Shown here: positions 36,126-48,925 of the stretch, in pieces
Layout: each line of letters starts with the position of its first letter
Numbering within the stretch: the first letter of the stretch is position 1
Assembly: GCF_051020975.1 (NCBI RefSeq)
Contig: NC_135033.1
Coordinates: forward strand, 3,561,501-3,625,500
Source of the DNA: Osmia lignaria lignaria
Lineage: Eukaryota > Arthropoda > Insecta > Hymenoptera > Megachilidae
Length of the DNA: 64,000 nt
Direction: 5' to 3'
Position numbers and translations under genes: made by a program
The notes under the pieces: generated by a model
What the model saw: the letters and a program-made list of their open reading frames with translations, nothing else
Told to the model about the DNA's origin: nothing
Databases searched by the model: none

Positions 36126-37189
36126 TTAAAAATCAATTATACATCTGTATGTTATATTTCTAAGTCATGGTAATTAAGGGTTGAGGTAACATGTTGCATC
36201 TCGAACTAGTTTATTTAAGTTACAAGATATTACATTACTGTTCCTAGAAGTTTCAATGTCTTTCTCGATATATCTCATTGTTACTAAAAATAAAACTAAA
36301 ATGTTGATACAGATTACCTGTTTGCATTGCGAAGTAGTAAGATCAAACGAAATAATAATAACAAGGGGTAATGTTCTGTGCAGGAACAAGCCAACACTCT
36401 AATGGGAATATAATGTCCTTTAAATAGCATCTGCCTTTCGAATTAAGGAAGCAATATGTGATAACAGCCATTCTAAATCAAAACTGTCAACGTGGGTACG
36501 TTTTAAATATATTCTGGTAATAAGTTGTCTTTATTCCAGAAATTCAAAAAATATAACCCCCTAAACTTACACTTATTTTTTACTTTAAAGATTCCAAAAT
36601 TTGTTCCCTTTCTTTCTTTTTTTTTATAGCAAATAGTGTGGAAAATTTATCTTTTTTATTTTAACGCTATTTGAAACAACTAACTTTGTGAAACTAGTAT
36701 ATGTAATAAATTGCAAAAACAAATTCTTATCCCTATAATCAGTAAGGGTAATTTCCTTTTTTTTTGTTTTTAACAAACATCGAGAAACACCGTTTTTAAT
36801 TTGCTAATATGAGGATAAATTGAACCTTCTGATCACCTCTAGTTATGCTACTGGTGGGATCTGTTAACCTCAGTGCAATAAACGTGGACGGTCGCAATCA
36901 AATCAGGTTTCCCCAGGGAAAATAGTAATCTCTTGGGTTCTCGCTCTTTCCATAAGCATCTCTGGGCAAAATGGTAATACAGGGCCCAATATACATACAT
37001 ACAGAATGTTCCAACCAAACTGTTGCAGAGCTCTTATTCCGTAACTATTAATGATACAAAAAAATATTGATATGAAAATTGCATGGAAAAAGAGGGCCTC
37101 TGTTTTGGCTGAAGTGAAAATATTTTGCATTATTAGTTTAAGAGATATGATGATCAAATTTTATTTTTATAAATGGAACTATATATTTT

Positions 37190-37582
37190 CGGATAAGTTT
37201 CGGAATGGCCCCGTTAATAAACCTACAGTGGAGTTATAAGAAAAATTTAAGAAAATACGGAAAGATAATTGAAGCTTTAAAATTCACTTCAAAGTTTGAA
37301 GTGTAATGATCAGAAAATGCGCGAGAATCGTCTATATGATTTTATTAGCCTCAATACGCATGCGCCTAACGTTCCCCGAATGCGCAGTAGTGAATTGCGC
37401 ATGGTCAGTATCGAATAGCGCATACTTAGTCCCAGAATTTTACAAAACTTGTTACCACGATATCTCAAAAACGGTAAGACATCCAGCTCTGAAACCAATT
37501 TTAATCGGTTTCTGGTAGTCAATTTAGGTTATATGCCGAACCCGAGTTCTCAATTCTAACGGGGCCATTCGGAAACACACCC
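37190..37582. mobile_element. 393-bp palindromic TIR element, copy 2
   Basis: ATATTTT on both sides (37183-37189, 37583-37589). Ends CGGATAAGTTTCGGAATGG and CCATTCGGAAACACACCC. Its right arm shares long sequence with 21394-21733 (ACATCCAGCTCTGAAACCAA). The left half differs, so this is a subfamily or a recombinant. Confidence 0.7.
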
Positions 37583-37728
37583 ATATTTTCTTTCAGATCA
37601 TGTGATAGTGCTTTTCAAGGCGAATCCATTAAGCTATAATGTATACACCCGAGTTTAATTAGTTTTCAAGATATAACGTTTACAAATTTCCCGATTTTCA
37701 GTGGATACGTCTCGGTTTGAATGGCTAT

Positions 37729-37844
37729 TCGTAAAAGCGGCCCTATCGTTGCGGTAAGTGCCACAACGGTTAATCTTTGGGTCCGCCGTTCCTAGCGAGA
37801 CCCCGCTGTGGCACTTACCACAACAATAAGGCTGCTTTTGTAGA
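37729..37844. repeat. Hairpin-forming inverted repeat, ~37-base arms
   Basis: GTAAAAGCGGCCCTATCGTT then GCGGTAAGTGCCACAACGG is mirrored by CCGCTGTGGCACTTACCACA then ACAATAAGGCTGCTTTTG with four or five mismatches. The spacer is about 33 bases. It could be a small MITE or a natural hairpin. Confidence 0.65.
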
Positions 37845-37942
37845 AGTCTGCCCTATCATTTGCATGTAAACGTTTACGCAGGGAAGTTTTAATTAATATT
37901 TATCTGTGATTCATATTTCACAATTATATACTAATTCAACTA

Positions 37943-38159
37943 CAGGGAGATTCTCTCGGCGCGCAACACAATAGCCGCCCCGCACAATGGAACCCTGCTG
38001 TGTTTGCGGGCAAAAAGCCCAGGTCAAGTCGCCAGACCCAAAACACACAGAACAGTCTTGGGTCCGGCGACTTGACCTCCTGGGCTTTTTGCCCGCAAAC
38101 ACAGCAGGGTTACATTGTGCGGGGCGGCTATTGTGTTGCGCGCCGAGAGAATCTCCCTG
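37943..38159. mobile_element. 217-bp near-perfect palindromic TA element
   Basis: TA at 37941-37942 and 38160-38161. Arms of about 100 bases, starting CAGGGAGATTCTCTCGGCGC, match their complements with only a few differences (one base near CAATG, a short indel near CCCAGG, one base near GTCGCC). The spacer is about 15 bases. It is GC-rich in AT-rich surroundings. The lack of decay implies recent insertion or correction. The two apparent 63-codon frames mirror each other and are not genes. Confidence 0.85.
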
Positions 38160-41100
38160 TATAATATTTAAAGATTGAAAATTATATTATTTTGTTTCTA
38201 AATTATTTGTAATATTAATATCGTCTAAATCAAGCTTTTGAGAATTCCTGCTTCCCTTATATCGCCATTTTCCCTGGGGAAATCTGATTTTATTACAAGT
38301 GTAAATACATAGAAAGTAACTGCTGGACGAAAGTGAATACTGTTTGTGATGCTACTCTGCCACTATCATAATTTTATCTCCCTTTTCCCTTCCAAGAGAA
38401 AACTAGGAAAACTTGATAAATTTTTCACCCTACCGACAATATATTATAACGAGAGTCTAGTATAACTATGAATATTAAAGACTTTTGTAGAATCTAGTGG
38501 AAATGACGAGTTACACTTGTTACAGAGATAGAAACCCTGCCACATAAAAAGATAAAATCTTGCAATTTAGAAAGAGAATATTATCTGTCTGATGTTCTGG
38601 AACAGGCGTGCGTTACGGTTATAGCGTGAGCTGTCTGGGGAATTTATAGATTTACACAAGGTTTTGGTAAAAGTGTGGAATTTTTGTGGAAAGTCTGTGG
38701 CCTTTGATACGGTGCCTTATTATTATAAAGTACCCGTTTTAGTAATTTTTGTTTGGTCCGTGGTGATCAATTGTTTGCTTTACAAACTAGAAAAGACAGA
38801 GCAGATTTACGAGCGGTGCATGCTCCAAGATAAATGAGATGATTATTTATTAAGGCATTAGAATTGCTAATGCTAATTTTAAATAGAATTTAGTGAACCC
38901 AAACATTTGATGGCATAAATTGTTGTTCGACTGATTTTCTTGATAATCAATTTTCGTTTTAAGGAGATCGTAGTAAACGCGCATATTTAGGGACATAAAT
39001 TAAAATGGTACAAGTTTTTGAAGTTCTTTGGAATAATTAACTCGCACACGGCATTTGTTATCAAAATGCTAATACACATATGTGTTGAAAATTTAAATAT
39101 AAATAATTGGACCTCCTTCTGCAATAGGAAACCAATCAACGTTGGCATGATTTTAAGTTTATTATCGATAAAGAATTAAAATTATTTTGGTATTAAATGA
39201 AAAGATTCCCAATTAAAATGTAATTAAAATGTAAATATCTTACATTTAGCATCAATAGATATTTATATATTCAATGTACATTTCTTAAATTATTAAAAAT
39301 ATAAAGGAATTATTGCTGCGAAAAATTGTTAGGATTGAGTACGAATGAATAAAATAATATATTAAAACTATAAAATATTAAAATATGTATAAGAAAAATA
39401 ACCTTTAAGTTCAACTTCAAGTACAGTCTTTAAACTCAACTTCATCTATTTCAGTTTTTGAAAAAATAATTCATCTTATTTAAGTATTAACAATCCAGTA
39501 TAAATACAAAAAAATAATTAACACTTTACCTACCGGGAATTTATTAATAGGCCTTTCGACACTATCAGTTGTTAACGAAAATTCAATGAACAATCTTCTA
39601 CTTATTACAAATTGGCCTATAATTCCTTCAGTTAAAATAATAAAAGTTAAAAGTAAGGGTTAAACTTTTTAATCTGAAGTTATGTTAAATTATATGGTAA
39701 TAGTGCCTATGTATAACGAGTTAATTACCTATAAACGTTCAATAAATCTTGATAAATGATACAATAATGATGCTTTTAATTATTCATCTAAAAGTCACAT
39801 TATGCACTATATGTATAAGTTAACAAACCTTCACGAATGAAACTTCCGCTTCCTTCGCTGATAACGAATAACTTTTTTTTCATTTTTGAGACTTTCACGA
39901 TGATTTGAATCCTTCGTTATAACTTTTCAAATTTCCATTGTGTCAGTGTTTTTTAGGTCAGCGCTGTAATAAATTGCAATGCTTACGAAACGTCGATAAA
40001 AACATAAAAAACTACAACACGATGGAAACCCAACAAAGCATAACACCAGTCTTTTTCTTATTTGCAAGAAAATGTTTGCCATTGCTACAAACATGGCAAT
40101 AATATTATATATTCGTTCCAATTTGTTCTTTCCCAGAAAAATTTTTCAATTTTACTTTTTGATCTGCACTTTTACCAAAACACAAACATAAGGTGTTCTG
40201 TTTAAATGCCATCACAAAATTTTAAAATTTTCCATGAATTTGGTAAAAAATTGTGTCAGAAAAAAGTTGAACTACATCTAATTGTAAGTTTTCATCATTT
40301 TTGTAAATCAAAATCCTTATATTTACATTTTTCTGCAAGGATATGGATGTTACCTTTTTACTGCTTAGCAATGATGGTGGTATAACTAAAAAAGTGTAAA
40401 CTTAAACAAGAAAGACTTTAAAATTTATATTTTTGAAAATACTAAATACAGGTCTTATTAATTATTATTATTAGAAAACTGGTGTTATAACAAATACACC
40501 GTTTTACATGATAAAAATAGAAACGCAATTAAAACAAATTTGAAATTTTTTTATTTGTGTCACTATCATTAACGAGCAGCGTTTTGTTATTTAGATGAAA
40601 CTAAATCCTTTAAATTCATGTTTCAAATTTTCCATGGAAAATTTAATAACCACACACATAGTGCGAAAGAAAGATTTTGCTTTATATACCATTGAGAGAA
40701 CAAATGATTTAATTAGTTAGGTGACAATAAACAACTGCATCTATCATGACACTAAAACCAATGGTGTATAAAGCGAAAGTTTATAGCTAAACCTTAAAAG
40801 CTAAGCTTTTAAAACTAACACCATATCGACACCTCATACGAACAACATCGTAACTAGTTTATGCTAGCTTTACAGGAGAGCATTTTACAATTTGCTGACT
40901 CTATTTTTTACATCTGCTATTTGTCTCCGATAGTGTAACAAGAACTGAAGTATAGCTTGTTTTTAGAGTACTTTTGAATGATTCATGTTTTCTCTAATTC
41001 AAAATATAGTGGTTTTGAGATCAAAAGTTAGAAAATGCAGAGTTACAGTGTTTCATTTTTGATTGTTAAAAATAGTTATAATAAAAGTATGATTCCTAGA

Positions 41101-44100
41101 CAGGAAAGATGTTATTTTTTTAATACGTTTATATTATAGTTATGAAAGACTATAGCAAAAGTTACAATGTTGTTCATATCAGGTGTCGATATAAAACACA
41201 AGCTTTGAAGTTAACACTAATTTTATATGGTACTATGTATTACTTATTTTCTGAAAACCGTAACTATAATTTTAGCCTATTTGGTACTACAAACACAGAT
41301 ATGCATTTTATGCAAAACGTTCATATAACTAAAGACGTAGGTCCTCGTTTTGCAAGAAAAGTGACTTCAGTCGAAAAAGTTAATTTTTCAGTAAAGTAGT
41401 TTGAATTTTTATTTGTCAATAAATTTACTATTTTATTGTCTTTCTGTTCAGGTAATTGTATTAAGGGTCTTCAGCCTTGCTTTTATTTATTAAAATATTA
41501 ATTAACTACAGTTAATGTATAAAAAAAATAATAATAAAAAGGACATAATTAATTTTTATTATTTTGTAGATTAATTTTAATAACACTTTTCCAAATAAAA
41601 AGGGTTGTTAGAGTTTATTTTTCCAAGTATTCCATAATTGTCACTGATTTTGCAAATCGACGATATGTGTTAAGATCTAAAATTTTAAGATGATCTTTAA
41701 CATTGAAATTTCCTAATTAGTATATTGTTCTAAGTGCATTTAAATATTTTCCCAAGCATAAAAATAATACAAAAAAATTTAGATATAAGAAAAATACCGA
41801 AAATCAAAGATCCTATAGAAAGAAGAGTCTTGGAGCTTAAAGGCTCGAGCGTTAAGGACTCTAGCTCTGCCGGCTTTAGCTTCGAATTTAGACGGTTTCA
41901 GTCTGTACGGTTTCAACTGAAGCTCGAGCTTTCAAAGCTCAAGACGCAGCTTATTTTAACAACACTAGCTGAAAATGTTTCCGTGCACAGCCGGAATGTG
42001 TTAGTATACATACTAAATCGATTCATGTGCTACATGTATACATATATTTGATGAATATCCGAGAAACACTTCCTGTATACAAAAAGGATTTACAAAATTG
42101 AAAATAATTTAAAAGCTCTTGGAAATTTTACAGAAAACAAATAAACCAAATCTAATTATTTCCATTTATCCTGATGCTGCTGATAATGTAACATCTCGAA
42201 ATTCAGCAAATATTATACATTCCAATACATTTAAAGACTTCATAAAAATGTTCTGATAACAAATATTTAAACCATGGTATAATTTCAGTTAAAAAGTAAA
42301 ACACAATATCCACATCTTTGAAAAGAGCAGAGACCAACCTTATTATAATCCTTCTATTTGCCAAATCAATTAATCAAAAAGAAAAGAAAATAGAGAAATT
42401 GATTAAGTATAAAAAGAGAAATATTAAGTGCTTTGACACTAAAATTTTAGAAAATTTAAATAGTCGCGTTAATCATTTTGTCGCATGAATAATTCACATA
42501 CATACGTATATATGCAGATGTAAATATATAGTTCAACTTTTATCAATTTCATACAATTTTTTATAAATTATTAAAAAGTCCTGAAATTGCTTGATAAGAC
42601 CTACTTATTTCAAACATCTTATATATCACCAATCTTTAATACACTTTTTGTGTTATACAATTCAAATAGGTTGATTGTTATGCACGTGAATGAAACTGAC
42701 TTTTATCCTTTTTCAGTATAGTTCATTACTCAAAAAAAAAAAAAAAATGTATATCAGTACTACTTTAAATCGGGACTGGATTTAAATTTTTTGAGCTCAA
42801 AGGCTTTCAAACGTTCGAGATCCTTCGTTGATCAACTTGGCTCAAAAATTCAAATTTATTCTAAATGAAATTGGATAAAAACATTTAATTGTAAAAAAAG
42901 GGCAATAGTAAAAAGAATTTATTCCACTACCTGGAAAGTGGGGTCCAGAGCAGTAGCTTCTCTTAGACCTCCCTTTAAGAATGAAAACAGCCTTTTAAAT
43001 TCAGATTATAAAACGTATTTTGTCGAATATCCTGAAAATTATTTATTGTAGAAAAATGGTTTATATATTTTTAAATGACAAATTCGCATAAATAAACAGA
43101 TTTCAAAAAACGTAGTTCACTTAAAAATATATTTAAAAGATACACATTTATACAAATCTATTAATTTATTAATATTTCAGACACTGACACAAATTTCCCT
43201 GAAAATTACTCAACACTTTACTCCAGAAATTTTCCAAAATGTGTTGTTTTTAAAAACAAATTGTTTTTCTAAAAATCTATTCTCATAAATAAACTTGTCA
43301 GTATATAAATCATTTTAAACTATTTAAATACAATTAAACACTTTTCAAAATAATCAATTAAACATGATTTTGCAACACCAATTTCAAGAACTATTTTCTT
43401 CCCATCAGAATAAATGCTTGCTAATAGAAAAAGAGGGTCGGAAAATAAATGTCAGATCTCCTAGAAATTTTGAAATTCCAAAATTTTTTAAATCTGAAAT
43501 TATAGGCTTCTAGAATTCTGAAAATCTGAATTTTGGAATTGTGGAATTTTAGAATGAAGGAGGGTGAATCTGCATTTTTAACGGGGCAAAGCGTTCCTGG
43601 CCTCTATCAAGCTTCGCCAATGTGTACTATATCATAATAAAAAAGCATTTACTTGTAGAATCACTGGCACGACTTTCCTTTTCTGGTTAAAAAATGACTC
43701 GGTTAACAGGTTAATATCCAGATGAAAATTCACGCAATAACTGTGACGTATAGAAAGACGCCTGTATATACACAGTTCTTTCTCTCTCTTACCAAATCAC
43801 ATACGCATACCTACATGTTCCACTTGGCCTCGTTCACGAGGTAAAACTAGGCTAAGATTCACCGGCGTGGAAGCCAGTGAACCCGACCAACGATACGGGT
43901 CACTTACCTCATAAAAGGAACCAGGAACAGCCAGCCTTAGGGTATTTTGTTTTCCCTCTGATCTGCAGTCGCGTTGCTTCGTGGTTGATATTTAAACTCT
44001 GGCCAAAAGGCCGTGGAATTTCCCTTTCATTCAAACTTGAGGGAAGCTTTCCAAAGAGACTTAAGGAAAGATTTCTAAAGAACCATTCTGAGATTGCTTT

Positions 44101-44979
44101 CTTCAACTTTCAGTATTATTTGTAGTGCTTTATTAATCTTGAGAAACAACAAAATCGGGTCAATTATGGACGAAATTAATGGATAATGTGGGTGCTGATT
44201 AATGATCACAAACGAAATATGAAATTATCAATTGCAAATAAAGAATTAATTGGACTAATCTTTAACTACTATTACAATTTTCGTTATCATGAAATTAGTA
44301 TTTAAATCCCTAACAATTAAATATGTCTTTTGCTTTCGAATGTTTTCTGAAACTAACAATGAAAGTTTTAATTAAATCTTCATTAAAACATGACAACCGA
44401 TTAATGATTAATATTTACGTTAACGATTAACATTTATAATTAGTGATTGATAACTAATTTTATCAGTCGATTATATCAGCCACGTTTTTTCCAGACAATT
44501 AATTAATTTTAATTGTAAACATTAATCATACATCCAAATTAAGAATTTTAATCAGTTGATGTCCAACAGTAACAGAGACGTACTAAATATTTGCAATAAT
44601 ATCTTGAATATAATTAGGATTTTTCAAGGAATGATTTTACGTATGTATTTGAAAAATAGTATTGAGAGGAATTGTATAAAATGTAGATAATTATTGCTAT
44701 TATCACAGCTGATTATTATTTGTTTGATAAATTAGAATTAGAATTAAAATTTTATTGTTTCTAGCTAGAACTTTAATTAGAAATGATTTCTAAACTATTG
44801 ATATTATTTATTGCATTGATATGTGGAAAATAATTCTGCTTATAAGCATGCAATGATTGAGCAGATATATTCATAGTACCCAGAAGTGATTAAATAAAAA
44901 ATGGTACAGTCAAATTTATGATATATTCAAGATATATTCAAATACATGTTTATTATTGACTCCCGCTGTGGAAATGGTC

Positions 44980-45875
44980 ATGGCAAAGCGTGTGAGAGAT
45001 TGAGTATGTATTCTGGTGTAGAAAAGTATAAAGAAGGAGTTAGAGTGAGTTAAGGATAGTAACAGAAAGAGACTGAAAAGCCCGGAAAAGGTGGGAAGTA
45101 ATAGGTGAAGTTGAGGAAAGGACATTAGGAGGACAAAAGGGAGTGTGAAGAAGACGAGACAGTTTGAGGTTAGGTGAGAAACGAAAGAAAGGAAGACGCG
45201 GCTAACGGGAAGAAAGAGAACGAAGGGAGAGACATCTAGAAAAGAGGGGGAGAAGAGCATAGAAGAGGATGGAAAGTCGGTAAAGAAGAGATAGGGAAAA
45301 AGAGAAAAGGAACTAATAACAAAAGACGGAAGACATGAGGGAGGAAAAGAAAGCTGAGGAAGGGAGGGATGAAACAGGGTGACTGGACGAGTGTGGAAGA
45401 AGAGGTAGACCGACGAATGTGGGGATACTGAGAAAAGAAAGGAGCATGAGTGTAGGAAGTATGTCAAACTTGGAGGAAATATGGAAAAGGAAGAGAAAAG
45501 CAGGGGGAGAAGAGGGGGAGAAGAGGGGGAGGAGAGGGGGAAGAGAGGGAAAAGTCAAATGCGGGGGTGGATGTTCAGAGAAAGCAACGTAGTAGGGAGA
45601 TCCCCAGAAAAGAAGAAAGAGAAAAAGGAAGAAGGAGGAATAGGGGAAATAAAATAGCTGATTAAAAAATTAGGAAAGAGGATGGAATCAAACATGAGGG
45701 TACTAGGGAAAAATCTAAAAGGAGAAATAAGAGGGGAGATAGAAAAGTTAAAAGAAGAAATAAAAAGAAGAGAAGATAAATGGATAGAATAGAAAAAAGA
45801 TATGGAATAGAAAATAGAAATGATATGGAAGAAAGTTGAGGAACTGGAGAGGGGGGAGAAGGAGAATCACTTTTG
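44980..45875 (+). mobile_element. Polypurine block; possible decayed LINE ORF1 coiled coil
   Basis: Nearly 900 bases are almost all A and G on the + strand, for example repeated GGGGGAGAAGAGG near 45504-45540. From about 45666 a + frame with stops reads LIKKLGKRMESNMRVLGK, GEIRGEIEKLKEEIKRREDK and IWKKVEELE, a charged coiled-coil pattern like ORF1 products of some insect non-LTR retrotransposons. No RNA-binding or reverse-transcriptase motif follows. Simple purine expansion is the alternative. Ser/Leu/Phe-rich minus-strand frames here are mirror artefacts. Confidence 0.35.
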
Positions 45876-45894
45876 TCATCGAAAGGGTTAACGA

Positions 45895-46207
45895 CAGAAA
45901 TGAACTGGCCATCCACCCTTTGTTGGGAGTGCAAAAAGTTTGGAAAAATTCCTTGTGGACCAATAGGAATTTAAGATCTAATTAATAAATTAATAATTAA
46001 TAAATTGCCTTAATTTTATCTACTCTAATTTCCCAGCATAAAATGAAGCTTTCAAATATAAGTTTTTATCAATAATTTCTATTAGATATAAAAAAAGCGT
46101 GAAATTGAAAAGTCATCAATTTTATAAAATATATGGCTGTCAAAATAGTTTAATTAAATTTATTCATTATAATTTTTGGTAAAAATTTCAATTCCAGTCT
46201 GCTCCTG
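45895..46207. mobile_element. 313-bp hAT-like MITE
   Basis: Flanks GTTAACGA (45887-45894) and GTTAAAGA (46208-46215), 7 of 8. Left end CAGAAATGAACTGGCC, right end CCAGTCTGCTCCTG. Shares AGATCTAATTAATAAA with the family at 29839. Confidence 0.6.
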
Positions 46208-46732
46208 GTTAAAGAATAAGCAGAAGTTCAAGAATGCTATTTGACTTTGATTTTGTTCCTTTTACCTCGTGAACATGTCATCAATTGCAATGTATTGGCT
46301 ATGTACATACTGGTCACCGCAATTCTATCCTCTTTTCTCACTCTATTTTAGTCTGTAACCATCGACTTTACTGCAGACGTTGTATTAGATGACACGGCTG
46401 ATGGCCGATCGCTGTATCTACTTTTAACAGCTCTGAATATGTCCGCTTTTTGCGCAATTGAAAATCACTGGTAGATGAGAAAATCTCCAATGATCGTGTT
46501 ACTTAGAGATTTTGCTTAAAATGCTTTCATCGTTCGTTTAATATAAAAATTATGTTTGTTTACTTTTTTTTTTCAAACTGCATTTCGATAGATTATCATT
46601 GGTCATCATCAAAAATAGATTATCATAAAAAATTGGTCAAGTTAAATGAGGATTGTTGCATACTAAATAAACAATTTGGAAATATATTATAGTTGCTTAG
46701 AAAGGGTTAGTCGACCTTTCCGACTCCCTTAA

Positions 46733-47212
46733 CCCTTTCGGTACGGAAGAGCTGTACGAGAAAGTTTTCCACGAGAGTGGTTGCACTATACGGCAGTGAA
46801 AGCCGCAAAAGGAGACCTAAACCAACTTTTAAGTAAAACATTCAAAACATTTACGATATAAGCAAACATACCAATTTCTTTTCCGTAGCTTATCTATATA
46901 TAGTGCCGGCATTGGGGGGGCAATCGTCCAGGGCGGTAGATCCGTAGGGGGCGCCGCAGCCCGGTGTCCCTAGTACCTTGGCTTTTTTTCTTAAAAATGT
47001 TGAGTTCCTGAATGGGCGCCATGATAATCTTGCCCAGGGCGCCAATATTGCTAAAACCGGCACTGTCTATATATGTACTATGTTTCGTGGATACCGTCTT
47101 TAGGCGGCAGTCGTGCCCAGAGAACGTTTCGTGGATGCCGACTATAGGCGGCGGTCGTACCTAGAGAACGTTTCGTGGATGCCGACTATAAGCGACGTTA
47201 GTACCGAAAGGG
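46733..47212. mobile_element. 480-bp TTAA-flanked piggyBac-like element with nested hAT and minisatellite
   Basis: TTAACCCTTTCGGTAC (46729-46744) and GTACCGAAAGGGTTAA (47201-47216) are perfect 16-base complements, including the TTAA duplication. Inside are the hAT-like element 46901-47065 and the 44-bp minisatellite 47083-47214. No transposase. Confidence 0.75.
46901..47065. mobile_element. 165-bp hAT-like MITE with perfect 8-bp duplication
   Basis: TAGTGCCGGCATTGG at the left (first base changed from C) and ACCGGCACTG at the right. TCTATATA flanks both sides exactly (46893-46900, 47066-47073). Shorter sister of 19305-19570. Confidence 0.85.
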
Positions 47213-47214
47213 TT
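47083..47214. repeat. 44-bp minisatellite, three units
   Basis: TTTCGTGGATGCCGACTATA begins each unit at 47083, 47127 and 47171. Units 1 and 2 differ at a few bases; unit 3 diverges in its second half, where it merges with the piggyBac-like end. Confidence 0.85.
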
Positions 47215-48299
47215 AATTGCGCTACATATTGATACATTAATCGTAAGACGTTGAATGTCCCGGGGGTTGCCGGTAACCACCATCATTAATTATACATCCT
47301 CGAATAATTCAAAGAAAACAATAGAAAAATATTATTATGTTGAATAATATTAGATTGCAGCATTCCCTAGCATTTGGCATGTGTTAATAAATTCTCGTTC
47401 GTTTCTTCTTCTTATCCCGAATTATTCGTATCTATCGAATTTATGACCTACTTTTCTAAGAAACGGTTCGCTATCGCTGCGGGAAAGGAGAGGAAACGAA
47501 GGAGATGGAACTCGATATAAGAGATCGTACTATTCGACAACGAGAATGTTCCTTTTACTTCCGTTTCACTTGCATCCGACACGCGAGAGAATTTTAGAAA
47601 CTGTGTTTCACTGCTCAACTCTTAACGCATTATCGACCAACGAATCGAGGACGATTGCACGGGTTCGAGAGAATGTTTACGGTAGAATGGAAAACAAATG
47701 TCACGGAATTATTGGCAAAGGAAACTGCTTTTACAACGATTGATCAAATATAAACGCGACCTTTTGTGTAAACTGCTAATCATGGAAACACACATGGATG
47801 TAATTGCTTTGAGTAATCATATAGGACCTGCAACGAATGGACAAAATAATTGAAATGCTCTTGTTATAGACATAAGTCTCTCTTTTTTAAATGGTAATTA
47901 TTATTTGGTTTTGTTAAATATTTCTTTGATTTTGAGTCAATGACAGAAAAAATGAAAAAATTTTTAGAAAACATAAATTAAATTAATTAGTAAATTATTA
48001 TAAAATGGGTAATACTTGAATACGAATTTCGAATGAAACAAAAATATTCGAGAATATCAAATAATTCTTAATTTCAATCAGCTTTCGTTACAATTATTTA
48101 TTATTTTTTAGTAATTTTGTGTAATTTGAAAATTATTTGAATAATGCCCAACTCTGTGATACAGAGTGTCACCCAATTAGGCTAGTTAGTTAATAACAAT
48201 GTGTATGTTTCTGCGATCGTACTTTTTCCAGAAGTGCAATAATACAGCAGAAAAGCGCAGTTTTTCTTTTCACATAAATTGATTTATTCATAACGTATT

Positions 48300-48925
48300 A
48301 GAATAAGGTATTAAGAAAATGAATTGTACAGTACGAGGCATGGTAGACTTTCGCAAAAAAAATGGCAATTTCATAAGCCTCCCTTTCCCAGAGCTTCCCA
48401 GAAGACCCCACTTATAGACATATATGTATAGGATGTCCCAGAACTGGGGTAGGACCCGTGGAGGGATGATTGCTGAGGCCATTCTAAACAACTTTTTCCT
48501 TTGCCAAAATGTATTTCCTTTAACGAAAAACACTGGCCAATCAGAGCGCGCCATTAGCGCGGGCCGAACCGCAAGAGTGTTGCGTATGCTCTGCGTTCAA
48601 ACCGTGGTCGTGATCAAGTGCATCGGCACCACGTCGGTGTAATAGGATTTCGTTAATAACGCGAAAAGGAAGACTTAACCAACATTTTGGCAAAGGGAAA
48701 GGTTGTTTAGAATGACCTCGGCAATCATTCCTCCACGGATCCTACCCCAGTTCTGGGACACCCTGTATAGATCTGTGACTCTCCACCATTTGTGCATAGT
48801 AATTAAAAATTTTACTATTTTCTTTCCTAAATCACTCTAAATATCAATATCGCCAAAATTAAATGTGCCTATTACTCTGCATCACCATTTTCCCTAAGGA
48901 AGCATACTTTGCCTGATGCTATACA
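48300..48925. mobile_element. Dispersed TIR family, copy 4, split by a TA element
   Basis: Left part CGAGGCATGGTAGACTTTCG (also near 55518) and AATGGCAAT. After the insertion 48429-48765 come the core TTTCTTTCCTAAATCACTCT and the closing ATCACCATTTTCCCTAAGGA. Confidence 0.5.
48429..48765. mobile_element. 337-bp palindromic TA element
   Basis: TA-flanked. TAGGATGTCCCAGAACTGGG (first base changed from C) pairs with CCCAGTTCTGGGACACCCTG. Arms share AACCAACATTTTGGCAAAGG with 27957-28644. Confidence 0.75.

Larger units (their letters stand above)
36897..38297. mobile_element. Dispersed TIR family, copy 3, host to several nested insertions
   Basis: CAAATCAGGTTTCCCCAGGG at the left is answered by TTTCCCTGGGGAAATCTGAT at the right. 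Inside are the TIR element 37190-37582, the hairpin 37729-37844 and the palindrome 37943-38159. The right half retains the family core (TTTGTTTCTAAATTATTTGT at about 38191). An isolated TA-type end (CAGAATGTTCCAACC) lies near 37011. Confidence 0.6.

Noticed and set aside
44916..45467. 183-codon minus-strand frame rich in Ser, Leu and Phe
   Set aside because: It is the complement of a polypurine tract, where stop codons are rare for compositional reasons.
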